Shown: positions 44,541 to 56,372, counted from the stretch's first letter. The stretch: 64,000 nt of DNA from Aselliscus stoliczkanus (GCA_033961575.1 CM066727.1:157279434-157343433); one strand, 5' to 3'. The notes: generated from the letters alone by a model not told the origin. Program-made: numbers and translations.

Positions 44541-45344
44541 AGGACAGCAAATGGTATCTATCACAATTCCCTTCTGGTTATTAAGTCAGACATTTTCAGG
44601 TTTTTAACAAACTGACAAGATTTTCCATTTCTGGGTGTAAATGCATAAAGTGCTATGAGTTATATATATAATCTTTTATACTGGTTGCTTAGCATTGTGC
44701 CTAATTAACATGCAGCTCAAAAACTATGCAGTAAATATGAATTAGTTTTGCATGTTTATTTGATCACAATATTAAAATTCATTCTTGAAATCTTGGCCTT
44801 CATACTTTGGTCTATACAAGGCACAGTGGTCTGTTTACAGTTTCAAACTGTGTGCTTTACACAAAAAAATTAAGGGGGACCCTCACATAAGGTAAAATCA
44901 ATGACCTGGAATCTTGGTCTGACAGGTAGTTGAAAGGAGATAATGAATGTTATAACAGATTTTATAATATATATTTTTTCTGAATAAAAAGCCTAATATG
45001 CTAGTCATTTTGAGGAAGCCAGAAAAAAAGTATACTCTTTTGTGGTGATGACTGTATCTGTTAAAAAGTCTGATGTGGCATTTACCTACCTTGGTATTTA
45101 AGAATCCTGTTGCTCAAATGATCAGTAGCCTTGCTTCTGCAACAATGGCAGGCTGGCTTCCATGGAGACTTGAGTATACACCAGTCTGAGTTAACTACTG
45201 TTTATGCTTTGCTGTCCCACTGATTTGCTTATGGCAACTAGGAGAATGCATAGCTACTCTGCACTTAGCTGGGCTTTGTTGAGAAGTATGGACAGCAGGC
45301 TTTCATAACATAGTTATAAATATTTTTTGTCACATTTATGAGCA
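44541..45344. other. Unassigned AT-rich sequence
   Basis: No reading frame, repeat or hairpin is convincing. Confidence 0.4.
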
Positions 45345-45560
45345 CGAGACCCAGAATCCGACACACTTAGGTTCTACCCAGATGAGGTCCTTTAAAGGCA
45401 ACATGACCTGGAACAAGTCACTTAATGACTCAAGCCTCAGTTTCTTCATTTGTAGAATGATACTTTGACAGGTGATTGTGAGGATTAAAGAGACAATGTA
45501 AGTAAAGCATTTACTTTACTTAAGTAAAGTGTATGTTAAAAACTTAACAAGTGGAAGTTG
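45345..45560 (+). repeat. MIR element
   Basis: AACATGACCTGGAACAAGTC, CCTCAGTTTCTTCATTTGTAG and GTGATTGTGAGGATTAAAG are the forward MIR core. An 18-bp perfect palindrome ACTTTACTTAAGTAAAGT at 45513-45530 has arisen near its end. Confidence 0.85.
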
Positions 45561-46055
45561 TTATTGTTGTTTTCCTGTGTCTGATTCAAAGAAAGTTCTT
45601 CTGAAATGACTGTATTTATAGCTGTTCCTTTAATAATAATAAATATGTGTCTTATTGTAATAACTGCTGTTTCCAAGAGCCAACATCCAATAACTAATTT
45701 TTACACTTCTTTCCAATATTATCTCTGTATGTTTGGAGAAGATGACTTTACTTTTTGTCCCTTTATCTTCAATAGTAAAACCATTCGTTCTCTCATAACT
45801 TACCTTTGAAGAAGTATGTAGCAATAAATGGAATCTTTTCTATCTCTTTGAGATGGTTCGAAAACAAAGCACCTGAAGGCATTTCTATAATAAAGAAAAA
45901 CCACCATGATCATTATCTTTCAATCTTTATTTAATACTCATAAATAATAGGCAATATATAAGATTATGTGGTTATAATTTTACAAAGCATCAATTAAAAT
46001 GGTGGACTTGCCACTGCTCACATTGATTCCTATAGGTTTGGTCCTTTATAGATAT
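45561..46055. other. AT-rich sequence without recognised features
   Basis: Short frames on both strands here have no recognisable product. Confidence 0.4.
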
Positions 46056-46068
46056 AGAATCACATTTA

Positions 46069-46069
<1 letters not shown>

Positions 46070-46106
<37 letters not shown>

Positions 46107-46194
46107 AGTGTCACTGGCCCTCATATGTGGGACCCTAATCGGATCCGCTGGCTTCCCAAGCCAGCGCTTAACCACCGCGCCACTCAGCCAGCCC
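46070..46194 (-). mobile_element. Head-only short SINE
   Basis: The 14-bp target duplication AGAATCACATTTAA is perfect at 46056-46069 and 46195-46208. Between the T-run (the poly-A tail on the minus strand) and the head at the right there is only about 95 bp of SINE head. On the minus strand it runs from the head (GGCTGGCTGAGTGGCGC) to CACTGCCCTC and then directly into poly-A. It lacks the GC-rich body of the long form. Confidence 0.9.
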
Positions 46195-46208
46195 AGAATC
46201 ACATTTAA

Positions 46209-47699
46209 CTTTAAATCCAACCAGAAAGCTCAAACATATATTTATAAAAAATATTCAAGTATATACCTATAGGAGAAACTTAAAGTATCATCTAAATAAC
46301 AAGAGTGAAATTAAATATAATTTAAGTTGAGAGTTAAATTTATTTTAGTGCATTTGGGTTTTTTGGTAAACTGCTAATGTGCATTCATGGTTTGCGTAGC
46401 GTGATAAAATAAGTTAGCAAATATATTTAATTGTTCTGAAAGCTTCATCCCTTAATATATTGGCTAAGTAAGAATTTACATATGATCACCTGTACATTTT
46501 TGGATGAGTCAACATTTTGCCATTGGCTGTTTTATATACCAGTCCTATTCCTCTGTTGTACTGGAAAAAGAATCTCGTTGGACCTTCCCGTATGTCATTT
46601 AGGGGGTCTTTTACCTCAACAAAGAATAGAAAATATCCCAAGGTGAGACACTAGATGGCACCCTAATAGCAGTGATGGCACTCTAGCATCCGGAGGACAA
46701 AAATAACATTTTTGAAACCTATAGCTAAAATTATATGAATACAGCAGTAGATTGTATGGGCATACATTATATATTATTGAATGAATGCAAACATCAAAAA
46801 GTTGACTGTGAATATGAATTTCTATACAATAAATTTCCTTTTCTCATTGACTTCTATTACAAAATCAAAGATGTGTATCTCTGGATAATGAAAATTAATG
46901 TGGGAGATATAATAAATTATCATGTAGGAAAGTATAATTCTATTTTGACATTTTAATAAAAATATTGAAATGTCAAAATTCCAATGCTCTGTAGTTAAGA
47001 TTAATTTCATGTTTGACACAACATCATACAAGTCTAGAAAAATAAATGACATGGGCACTAAATACATGGGGCTAAAATTCCCTCCCATGATGTCTTTGAG
47101 AATCCCTGAAGCAGTTCCTAATATGCAATGGATGCTGATGACTTTTAAAATAAATAGTCTGCTCCAAAAAGAAAGGAGGAGAACCTAACACAGCAGAGAA
47201 AGCAATTAGGCAGAATAGGAAATGAACAAATGCAGCAGCCAATTCTGCAAGCTCATAGAAGTAATTGAAGCAGTGGGAAAGCACACTGATTGAAATGGAG
47301 AGTTGGAAGGGATGTGAAAATCCCGTGGAAAGAGGCCGGAGTAATTCAATGATTCTTTTTTTTTTTTTTTTTTAAATTATGAAGGCATGCCTGAATAAAA
47401 ACCAGGTTCATTTTCTAGTGAAATAAATAGTTTTCTGAAGGTATTTGATTGAAACATCATTGTTTATCAAGTAACTCTTGTTTGAGATCTGATTTACAGG
47501 GGTGTCTCTTAAATCAAAACAAAATTCATAATGATAGGGCCAGAGCGCCCCCCGCCCCCCCTCCGGGTCTGGCTCTCTGCCCTTGCTTAATATTCTCATC
47601 TGCATGAAGCTTCCGTTCATGTTCCAGGCAGGCAAGGCTGCTCACTCTTCTGCATACTGCCTCCTGTCTCTCCCGTTCTGCTTTACTGGGGCAAAGATG
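46209..47699. other. Unassigned sequence with a poly-T
   Basis: A T-run is at 47356-47373. A C-rich stretch at 47547-47566 (CGCCCCCCGCCCCCCCTCC) stands out against the AT-rich surroundings. No gene is supported. Confidence 0.4.
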
Positions 47700-48120
47700 G
47701 CAAGCTCCCTCTTGCTGGTGTCCTAGGACTGTCCTGAGAAGCCATGCACAGCCAGGGCCTACATTGCCCAGCCCCAACCTTTCTCATATCCACTGGGACT
47801 TTGTGACTGATTCTGGCCAGTGGGATATGAGCAAAAATGATGTGAGTCACTTCTTGGCCAAGATGATGAGGACGTGGGGGTGCTTTCTGTGTCTCTTCTT
47901 TCTCTCCTTGTCTGCCAGGTGGATGGTAACACACAGGATGCTGTGGGAAGCCACAGGTGGAAGGTGGCGGACCGCCATCAGCTTAGGGGTCTGAATGATA
48001 GTGTGAAGCAGGGTCTTCCTCCACTCCTACACCCTGCCTTCCACTCTTGCCACCTAACTAGGAACATCTGTTTTGGATTTTATAAGTGAGAAATAACGTT
48101 CTACTGCAAAGTCATTAAGA
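47700..48120. repeat. Old LTR-like repeat
   Basis: CCACTGGGACTTTGTGACTG, TGGCCAGTGGGATATGAGC and TTTATAAGTGAGAAATAACG follow the order of a known old LTR-like element. The orientation looks forward, but the family is not fixed. Confidence 0.35.
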
Positions 48121-48209
48121 TTTTTATTTTTTCCTTACAGCATGTATCCTTACCTTAACTAATTTATTTGCAAAAGCTCTTTTTCTACCTGGAATATCTT
48201 TTCCAATAT

Positions 48210-48370
48210 AGGGGGAGACAGAGTATTTATTGAGCACCTGTTATATGCTAAGGACATCATAGCGGTAACATCTTCATAGTGATTTATGCATGGTATCACT
48301 TTTTAATCTTCTCAGCCCCAAGGGCTATTCATTAGTATTGGCACAGCCTTGACATATGCTATTAGGTAGT
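48210..48370 (-). repeat. MIR element fragment
   Basis: TATTTATTGAGCACCTGTTA and TATGCTAAGGACATCATAG are the reverse-strand MIR end. Confidence 0.55.
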
Positions 48371-48529
48371 TCTGTTTAAATGTAGACAGTCTCTGACTTG
48401 TGAACATTTTATATTAGAAGGTCCATCTCGGGACTTAATTCACCACTGGGGACGGGATTGAGTCAACCAAAGACTGATGAGAAAAATATGGCAAATGGCC
48501 ACATGGCATCCTAAAATATTTAAGTCTGG

Positions 48530-48720
48530 CTGTAGTGTAGACATAGGCTTTGGGCTACCTACAGAAATAATAGAGAAAGATGTAATTGATAGACATGGTA
48601 GACTCTAGATCAAGAATGATACTGAATGCCAAGCTAAGAAATTTGGGCTTAGGACTTTGGTCTACAGGCAATTGGGGACAGGAGTTTTATTAAATCTTTT
48701 GTGCAGTCAACTGACATGAA
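48530..48720. repeat. Ancient purine-rich repeat fragment
   Basis: GAATGCCAAGCTAAGAAATTTGG and AGGCAATTGGGGACAGG match part of the family at 17470-18400. Confidence 0.35.
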
Positions 48721-48774
48721 CCGATGTCTACTTTAAGAACATTTATTTGGAAAATCATATTATTACATATAGCC

Positions 48775-49015
48775 AACTTATACATTAATTTTTAGAGAAG
48801 GGTTTTGTTGTTGTTATTGTTGTTGTTGTTGTTGTTATAATGGGGTTATCCTGTGCATTGTAAGATGTTTAACAGAATCTTTTGTCTGTACCAACTAAAT
48901 AAACTAGCAACTCCTACTTCCCTCAAATTGTGACAACCAGTACTCTCTCGAGACATTGCCAAGTATCTCTTGGGGAGCAAAATCAGCAGAGTGAGACATG
49001 CTGTTTTAGAGAAAC
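48775..49015 (-). mobile_element. MER5-like hAT transposon relic with (GTT)n
   Basis: GTCCTGTGCATTGTAAGATG-type text, TTGTGACAACCAGTACTCTC and GAGACATTGCCAAGTATCTC are the MER5A sequence read backward. A (GTT)n expansion lies at 48803-48837. Confidence 0.7.
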
Positions 49016-50106
49016 AAATAGTTTATCAAGTGAGACTTGTCTTTAATTATTATTCTTATTTTTTTGGAAGACATACCATTGCCTCATCCTCTTAGATCAG
49101 GACAAGAGAAGCTCCTATCTTTAACCTGTGTTCCCACTCCCACTCCCACCCATTGCTTTCATCAGGAGGCCCAGGTGGAGGTGACTATACTCCTCCCATA
49201 ATGCAAGGGGTCTTGGGGCCAGAGGTATGTGGCCACCTATAGCCCATACCCTCCCTTCTACATACTCTGGGTACCAGTGTCACTAGAATCCTTTGTCCAA
49301 ATAGCCCCATCTCCCAAGGGAAGGGTGGGTCTGCATGGAGTTTGGACATGCAGACTGGGTATTTCCGTGCCTGTGACTGAGGCCTCTCATGATACTAGAT
49401 GGATGGAGGGGGAGGGGTGGCTCCTTAGGATTCCAGTGAGGAACTTCAAAAAGCCTGAGAATTCTAAATTTGAGCCTGACCCCCTCAGCCTTGGGTCCTC
49501 TTGAGAAACTTAGAAAGATGATGCCAGAGGTAGTGGGGATAAGCAAGGGCTCCAGTGGCCAGAGGTGGTTAGTTTGAGGTGGGCTGAGGAGAAACCTGAG
49601 CCATGTGGGACAGGGATGTGTCTCTTGCCTCAGAGTCACAAGTTGCATTCCATAACCCAGTGAGGGGAACGTGATGGGAGGAAGAGCTTGGCACCCTGAT
49701 ATCCTATGCATCTAGGTTACAGCCTGATTCTGCCTCCTACAGTACGTACGTGGCAGTTGAGCAAGGCCAGGCAGAATTCGAATGTTTGACCAGGCAGAGA
49801 AGGGGGAAGGGCATCCGGGTGTGTGTGTGTGTGAAAACACATCCATGGATATGTTTGCAGAATGCTTAAGCACTTGGGGGTTTGCGGAATGGGAAGACTA
49901 AAGGTTTGGTTGGAGGACAGTGTGCTTGGGGGAAAGGGCAGGGGGTGAGTCTGCACAGACCCTACACGAAGGCCCTTAAGGCCACTCAAAGGAGCCGAGA
50001 TGGTCTGTGCAGGGGGTTGCTGAGCAGAGCAGAGTATCTGGTTTAGTTCTGTATGGTAATGGAGAGACAGTACAGGCTGGGAGATGAGAAAGTTGTTTTT
50101 AAAATT
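49016..50106. other. GC-rich unassigned block
   Basis: From about 49080 to 49990 the GC content rises well above the neighbours and no repeat is recognised. Frames of 142 and 90 codons are open on the minus strand (49283-49711 and 49717-49989) but the translations look like chance, with no domain seen. A short (TG)n is at 49820-49833. Confidence 0.35.
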
Positions 50107-50115
50107 TTGACAGGA

Positions 50116-50225
50116 GGGCTGGCCGAGTGGCGCGGTGGTTAGGTGCTGGCTTGGGAAGCCAGCGGCCCCGGTTCAGGCCCCATATATGAGGGCCAGTGAC
50201 ACTGCCCTCAAAAAAAAAAAAAAAA
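50116..50225 (+). mobile_element. Head-only short SINE
   Basis: It has the head with GTGGCGCGGTGGTTAGGTGC, an anticodon-arm-like hairpin and CACTGCCCTC running straight into poly-A. The target duplication TTGACAGGA is at 50107-50115 and 50226-50234. It ends at the same base of the head as the copies at 46070 and 62532. Confidence 0.9.
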
Positions 50226-50447
50226 TTGACAGGAAATGCAAGGCTGAACAGAAAGATTGCCTGGGAGTGAAGAGGAGGGAATGGAGAGATTTTGTGAAGG
50301 CAGAATTGCTCATAAGAACGTCACCTATTAATATAACCCCAAGCATGCTGCAACATAGATACATGTCTTTGGTTTTTAAGATTTCAGTTTTTACATGGGA
50401 CCACACCAAATTAAATTTTGAAACAGGACTTAAAAATTTACTTTCCT

Positions 50448-50890
50448 GGGCCGGCCGAGTGGCGCATTGGTTAAGCGCTGGTTTTGGGATGCCGGCGGCC
50501 CCGGTTCGGATCCCACATGAGGGCCAGTGACGCTGCCCTCCACAGCTAGCAAGGGCTCCACCTGGAGCTGGGCTGTGCGAGCCCCGGTGACGGAGTGGGC
50601 TGCAGCCCCTGCTGCAGTGGGCTGCCATAGGCTGCAGTGAGTGGCCCGCAGCCAGCGTGAGTGGCTGGCAGCCAAGCGTGAGCTGCCAATAGCCCCGATG
50701 AGCGACATCCAGAGGCCGGCGACCGATCTGCCTCATCCGGGAAGAGCGCAATGACGATACCAACAGTGAGGCAACATCCTCCGCAACTAAACTGAAGAAC
50801 AAGAAGACGGCAACTTGTCTGTTCCCCTTCCCCGATTCCCCAACGCTGTTCCCTTCCACCAATTCCCCAATAAAAATCTTGAAAAAAAAA
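50448..50890 (+). mobile_element. Full-length tRNA-headed SINE, young copy
   Basis: It is 443 bp, from GGGCCGGCCGAGTGG to CCCCAATAAAAATCTTG and poly-A. The 16-bp target duplication AAAAATTTACTTTCCT at 50432-50447 and 50891-50906 is perfect, although its A's merge with the tail. The head at 50448-50540 is followed by the GC-rich body absent from the head-only forms. The two SINEs at 50116 and 50448 produce a long antisense open frame that is not a gene. Confidence 0.9.
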
Positions 50891-50906
50891 AAAAATTTAC
50901 TTTCCT

Positions 50907-51339
50907 CTTTCTTTTCAGGACTACTTCGTAGACCTTTTCTTACCTCCATACCGTTTTTAAAATTTTGCATTTCACTTGTGTGTGCGTGTATGTGTATATA
51001 TGTGCATATATGTGCGTGTGTACACGTGTGTGTTTCTAACCAGTATATAAAACTGAGTTTCTGTAAATATGATTACAAAAGTAAAAAGTTCAGGCTGAGT
51101 AAAAACCAGAGGAGGTTACATTTGGGAGCAATGGGGTTCTGGTGTCCCTGAAATCGCTCCGGCTTTGTGCCTCCCAGGGCTGCCAACACGGACCTCTCTC
51201 CATGCCACTCTCCCACAAAGGAATTACCCTCGCATGCATTGAAGCAATCTATGGAAATGAGATTCAAAAGGAGTATAATGTTCCAATTTCAATCAGGAGA
51301 GCAGATTCCTTTGGGCTTCATTTTTTTTTTTTGGTAAAG
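50907..51339. other. Sequence with a TG-rich tract
   Basis: A degenerate TG/TA tract occupies about 50974-51035. The remainder is not recognised. Confidence 0.45.
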
Positions 51340-51735
51340 ATCATTTGAACTGAACATTAATTTGAGCCTCTGTACAATTGCCTTCAGCTTTCTTCAGGAG
51401 AATGTAACTAGCCTATACTTGGAAAATTTCGACAGGCAATTACATTCACATTAACCTTTTGTTAGGACATCTACAGGAGTGAGATGCCTCTGAATTATTA
51501 GCATTCTTCTCCACAACTGGAAAATTCCATCACTTCCAATAAGTTTTCAGATGGTCTCCTTTGGGTCCAATGACTATAGAATGCCAATTACGAAATTAGA
51601 AACAATGGGCTCACAAGGCCTGGAAGAATTCCAGATCGTTTCGTGGGCTTATCCAGCCTCTTTCTGGACAATGAAAGAAATGTGGGAAATGCAGCAGCTG
51701 CTGTAAAGAGCATCATTGTTCAGTACTGAGGCGCC
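51340..51735. promoter_or_regulatory. Candidate conserved noncoding element
   Basis: The block has no repeat text, balanced composition and dense low-degeneracy motifs such as CAATTAC, GAATTATTAGC and AGCAGCTGCT (an E-box-like palindrome CAGCTG at about 51700). It lies about 50 kb beyond AMIGO2. It is called only because it looks unlike its repeat-rich neighbours. Confidence 0.3.
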
Positions 51736-51879
51736 TCTGTGCAGTGTGTTTTGATGGACTTTGAAGTTCATAGAATCAGGGCATCTCGAGTCAGAAGAGG
51801 CCTTACGATGCCATTTCAATCTGCCCTTCTTCCTCCCATTGTATCTTTCTAGAGACAGTTATGTTTAAACCAACATGTA

Positions 51880-52250
51880 TTTTTTAACCTTTACTCTGTA
51901 CAAGGTGGGGAATAATTTGACACAACAGGAACAAGGTGCCCATATACTGAGTATTGGCCTGGAGTGCTCAGCAAAGCCTGAAAACGTAGGAGGTGAGGTA
52001 GGAAGTGTTGTTTAGGTTGGATTTGGGTGGCTTTACTAAAAGAGCATGTGAGGCAGAGGGAATGAGATGAAAAAATGTGTGGAGGTGGGAAAAACAAAGC
52101 TGGTCAGTAGGACATGAGTTGTAGCAGTTTGACCTGATAGAAAGTTCACATAAAGAGGAGTGGAGATAAGGCAAGGGAGGCCTTTGCAACCATGAATTGA
52201 CAAGTCTTTGGACTACCCTGAAAGCAATGATGAATACTAAAGGGGCGTGA
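51880..52250. repeat. Ancient repeat fragments
   Basis: GCATGTGAGGCAGAGGGAATG, GGCAAGGGAGGCCTTTGC and CAATGATGAATACTAAAGG are typical of the family at 17470-18400, which supplies several stretches of this window. Confidence 0.35.
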
Positions 52251-52546
52251 AGAGTATACCTCCCCCACCCACCCACCCTAGGGATCAAGGAATTTACCCA
52301 GTGAAAAAGATCCATTCTGCTTGAAGAGAAACTATGGATCTCATATTCCCATTAAAGAAATCTATAATAATGGCTTCAACTTTGCTCAATGAGGTGGGCT
52401 TCTTACAAACTCATTTCTAGGAAGTACGCCCTGTTCCCTGCCACCTATCAGAAATAAGAAGTAGCAAGTCTGGGTAGTGTTCATCAAATCTCAGAACATA
52501 TCTTTTCAGGATAGTGCTAACAAAGAGTTTAGGCTAGATCGGGGGT

Positions 52547-52902
52547 TGTCTTAGTCTGGTCCGGCTGCCATAACAAAATATCACAGACTGGGGGCTTAAA
52601 CAACAGATATTTCTTCCTTAGAGTTCTAGTGGCTGGAAAGTTCAAGATTAAGGTGCTAGCCAATTCAGTGTCTGGTGAGGTCCCTCCCTTTTCCTGGCTT
52701 GTAGGTGACTGCTTCCTTATAAAGCCACAGTCCTATCGGTTTAGGGCCTCAATATTATGACTTCATTTAATGTTAGTTACCTCCTAAAGACCCTCTCTCC
52801 AAATATAGCCACACTGCGGGTTAGGGCTTCAACATATGGAGATTTTTTTGGGAGGGTTAATGGGGGTGGGTAGGTAGATGGGACACAATTTAGTCTACAG
52901 CA
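52547..52902 (-). repeat. MLT1-like LTR (ERVL-MaLR), complete ends
   Basis: On the + strand it runs from TGTCTTAGTCTGGTCCGGC to TTTAGTCTACAGCA, giving TG...CA ends over 356 bp. CCTTATAAAGCCACAG-type text and CAAATATAGCCACACTGC agree with a reversed MLT1. Confidence 0.75.
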
Positions 52903-53214
52903 GGGATTTAGGTACAACCATTGAATCAATTGACCATTGGAGATTTTTCATTTACCCAGGACTTGAGAAACTATGTGGAAGTTGTAAAATCTTCACTGTG
53001 GTAGGTAAGAAGGTAATATTTTCTACCATATTCTCTCACTATTTTATAGAGCTTTCCCATAATCCTAGAACTGATAAAGACTATTCTTTTTCTGTATTAA
53101 AATTATGCAAATAATGACACATGAGTAATGAGTTATTTTTAGATAACTGTATTATACCTATATGGAATAAAGTAGGCTGCCCAATCCATTTTTGCTAATA
53201 ACGATTTTCATTTA

Positions 53215-53405
53215 ATTGACCACTAGACATGTGCTGGGGTTTTACACATGTTATCTAATTAGTCTTCACAATAACACGATGATTAAAAGTCTCCTTTCCA
53301 CAGATGAGAAAACTAAAGCTTGGAGAACTTAGGTAATAGTATAAGACAGAGCTAGATTTCAAAGCTCAGTCTTGGATGATTCCCAGACCCAGGAATTCCA
53401 CTGTA
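53215..53405 (-). repeat. MIR element
   Basis: ACATGTGCTGGGGTTTTACAC, CACAGATGAGAAAACTAAAG and CAAAGCTCAGTCTTGG are in reverse MIR order. Confidence 0.6.
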
Positions 53406-53692
53406 CCATCTTATCATTCCTGATATAATATTGTATTTCACCGCATTGATGATATAACAGATAAAATGGACAGTTTGAAAAATCAAGATCTTGAAAGCAT
53501 GGGGATGGCAATCATCAAAATCACCCAGAGAGTTTTTTTTTTAAACCTCAATGTAGTTCTCATCTCCCACCACAGAACACAAATGTGCACACAGGCCAGG
53601 TCCATGGAATCAGAATGTCTAAGGATGGGAAGGAAGGATATGTCTTTTATAAAGTTACTTAGGTGATTCTAGTGATTGGCCAGGTTTGGGAC

Positions 53693-54128
53693 TGTAGTGG
53701 GTTGAATGGTAACCCCCCAAAAGATATGTCCACATCGTCATCTCTGGAAACTGTGAATGTGACTATATTTGGAGAGCCTTTACAAATGTAATTAAGTTCA
53801 GGATCTTTAGATGAGACCATCCTGGATCATCTAAGATGGCCCTAAATCTAATGACAAGTGTCCTTATAAGAGACACAGAGAAGAGGAGAAGGCCATGTGA
53901 AGATGGAGGCAGAGATGAGTGATGCAGCCACGATCAAGGGCGCTGGGAGCCACGAGAAGCTGGAAGAGGCAGGAAGAACTCTTCCCTAGAGCCCTCAGAG
54001 GGAGTGCAGCCCTGCCAACACCTTGATTTCTGACTTCTGGCCTCTAGAACCACGAGGGAAGACATTTCTGTTGTTTAAGCCACCAAATTTGTGGTAATTT
54101 GTTATGGTACCCATAGGAACCTAATACA
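53693..54128 (+). repeat. MLT1-like LTR (ERVL-MaLR), complete ends
   Basis: It starts TGTAGTGGGTTGAATGG and ends GGAACCTAATACA, 436 bp. GTGTCCTTATAAGAGACAC, GGCCATGTGAAGATGG and TTTCTGTTGTTTAAGCCACC show the MLT1 order. Confidence 0.8.
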
Positions 54129-55079
54129 AAAACCTACTAATTTAGGTGACATAAAGTAGCAAAAGTAATTAAGGCAGGATTGAATGTGGGAGTGAGAGAG
54201 AAAAATAATTGGAAATAATATATGATATGCTCACATTCAGCAATGCTCACAATTTAATAGGCTAGTTTGATTTTAGCCTTCTACCGTTCAAAGCTCCGTC
54301 TATACATCGTTAATCACTTCAAAAATATTGTGCAGACTCTTGTATATTGTATTTATATTACCTCGGAAAGGCCGTTCAAGTCTACAGAGTGAAACCCATC
54401 ATGCATGTAGGCTTTATGAATCCTAGAGCCTTAGGAAAGCATTGTAATTCAATGCCTTCTTAGGCAGCTAGTGGTGAGGTTAATATAAAACAGCAAAAAT
54501 AGACAACCATTACCCAGAGAATATGTACCCACTAAGAGGGTAGGAGATTGGGGGGACAGAAAACTGTGAGAGGTACCTCTTCTACTTTGTGCCTCTGGAG
54601 GTGCAAGTGCCATTTCTTTCTATTCTTCAGCAAACGTAGCTCCCAGTGATGAAGGCTTTTCCACCCCTTTGGGAGATAATACAAGACAGTAGCACTTCTT
54701 TAGTTAATGTGATTAAATCCAACAAATAGAAAACAATTAACTATGGTCTTGTTGGGTATCAGGCCAATAATTCTTTCTCCTCTATAAATGTTTTTAAATA
54801 TTATGTCATCTTTTGAAGGACTCAGAGCTGGATACCATTGACTGTTCTACATGTTAATTAAAAAAACCCAAAATACAATGTATCAAGTTCTATTCTACTG
54901 CCAATTAGGAAACTACCCAATGTCATGTTGGGCCAATCTAACATGATATTGCCTCTATTTTACCTGGATTCTTGGCTATAAAATAACCTTTTGAGGATTA
55001 CAACAGTGCATTGTGTTAGAAATGTATTAGTTTTATTTCCCCAAATTTATATTTTCAGTCCCACCATCTTCCCTAAACT
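54129..55079. other. Unassigned sequence
   Basis: No gene or repeat could be assigned. Confidence 0.4.
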
Positions 55080-55520
55080 CCAGACTGGATGCTCATAAAC
55101 TCACTTGACATCAAGATGAATAGCCAAAAGGAAATTCTGATTTCCTCCCCCAATCTTGTTTCTTCCTCAATGTTCCCTATTTCAGTTAATGTCAATAGCT
55201 TTCACCTAATTGCTCAAGTCAGAAATTATGGAGTCATTCTCTTCTAAGATGGCAACTGCCTTACCTTGCATCTATGTGAGATAGCATTGGCTCAAGCTTC
55301 CAAAAACATCATGATTCCTACCACTCTTCTCCTTCTCGGCCTGCTCACCCATTTGTTACTTAGATTACTGCAGTGACCTTGTACCTGGTCTCCCTGATTC
55401 TGTATTGGCTCCCACAGTTTATTTCCTACCCAGCAACCAGAATTTAAAAATATAAACCAGATTATATTTAATTATGTCTTCCCTACTTAAACCTTCCAAC
55501 GACTTTGGATTATTTAGCAT
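55080..55520 (+). repeat. L2 LINE fragment
   Basis: CTCAAGTCAGAAATTATGGAG, TTAGATTACTGCAGTGACC and CCCTACTTAAACCTTCCAACG are L2 3'-half phrases. Confidence 0.65.
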
Positions 55521-55529
55521 ATAGGTAAC

Positions 55530-55935
55530 TGTTGAAATTGAGACCCCAAATAACTGCAGCTTTAACATGATAGAAGGGTTGCTAATGATGCCTCCACAGG
55601 TCAGGGACCCAGGCTACCCACATCTTATTCTTCTACTGTGCATAATGTGTACCCCTCATTCACCTGGTCCAAGATGAATTAATGCTACCATATCTGTTTT
55701 CAGGCCAGTAGGAAGTGGAAAAGAGGGTATACCCCTTTTTAAAGGGTACAACCTTGTAAAAGCACATATGATGTTCACTTACATCCTCTCAGTTGTGTCA
55801 CCACACTTAACTGCAAGGGAGGCTTAGAACTATAATCTTTATTCCACGTAGTCACATGCTGAGCTGGAAATTAGGGGTTCTGTTACAATAGCAAAAAAGG
55901 AGAATGGATATTTGGGGATATTATGGTTGTGGTAA
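55530..55935. repeat. Unnamed old interspersed repeat
   Basis: CCAGTAGGAAGTGGAAAAGAGG, AAGGGTACAACCTTGTAAAAGC and TGCAAGGGAGGCTTAGAACTA are text of a common old element, name uncertain. Confidence 0.4.
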
Positions 55936-56244
55936 AACATCCAAATATGTCACAGTTCAACAAATTGGAAGTTAATTTTTTTCTTACATAAGTGTTTTGG
56001 TTGTTGGCTAGACTTTTCTCAATGCTGTCATTAGCATTACAGGTTATGAAGACTGACAGCTTTAACATCTAGATTTGAAGGTTGCCATCAACATTTCCAT
56101 CCCAGAAAGTGAGAAAGGAGAAATGGCACAGAGATGCATATGTGGATGATTTTTATTGGCCAGTCCTGAAAGTAGTATGTATCACTTCCACTCACATTCC
56201 ACTGGCTCGTTCTCATTCATATGACCACATCTAAGTGCAATGCA

Positions 56245-56372
56245 CAGAGGGTGCCAAAAAAAAGTGTATACACATTTTAAGGAAAAAACTATACTAAAAT
56301 TGTAATACTCAGTATATACGAATAACAAAAGATGAATACAAGCCATGTGTATACATTTTTTTGGCACCCCTG
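56245..56372. mobile_element. MITE with GAGGGTGCC terminal repeats, complete copy
   Basis: It starts CAGAGGGTGCCAAAAAAAAG and ends TTTTTTTGGCACCCCTG, inverted copies of one another, over 128 bp. It shares the interior AACAAAAGATGAATACAAG with the copy at 40629. No coding sequence is present, so it must have moved with another element's transposase. Confidence 0.8.

Noticed and set aside
50173..50970. 265-codon minus-strand open frame
   Set aside because: It runs antisense through two SINE insertions with target duplications at 50107/50226 and 50432/50891. The GC-rich SINE body makes stop-free frames in several copies, so this is not evidence of a gene.
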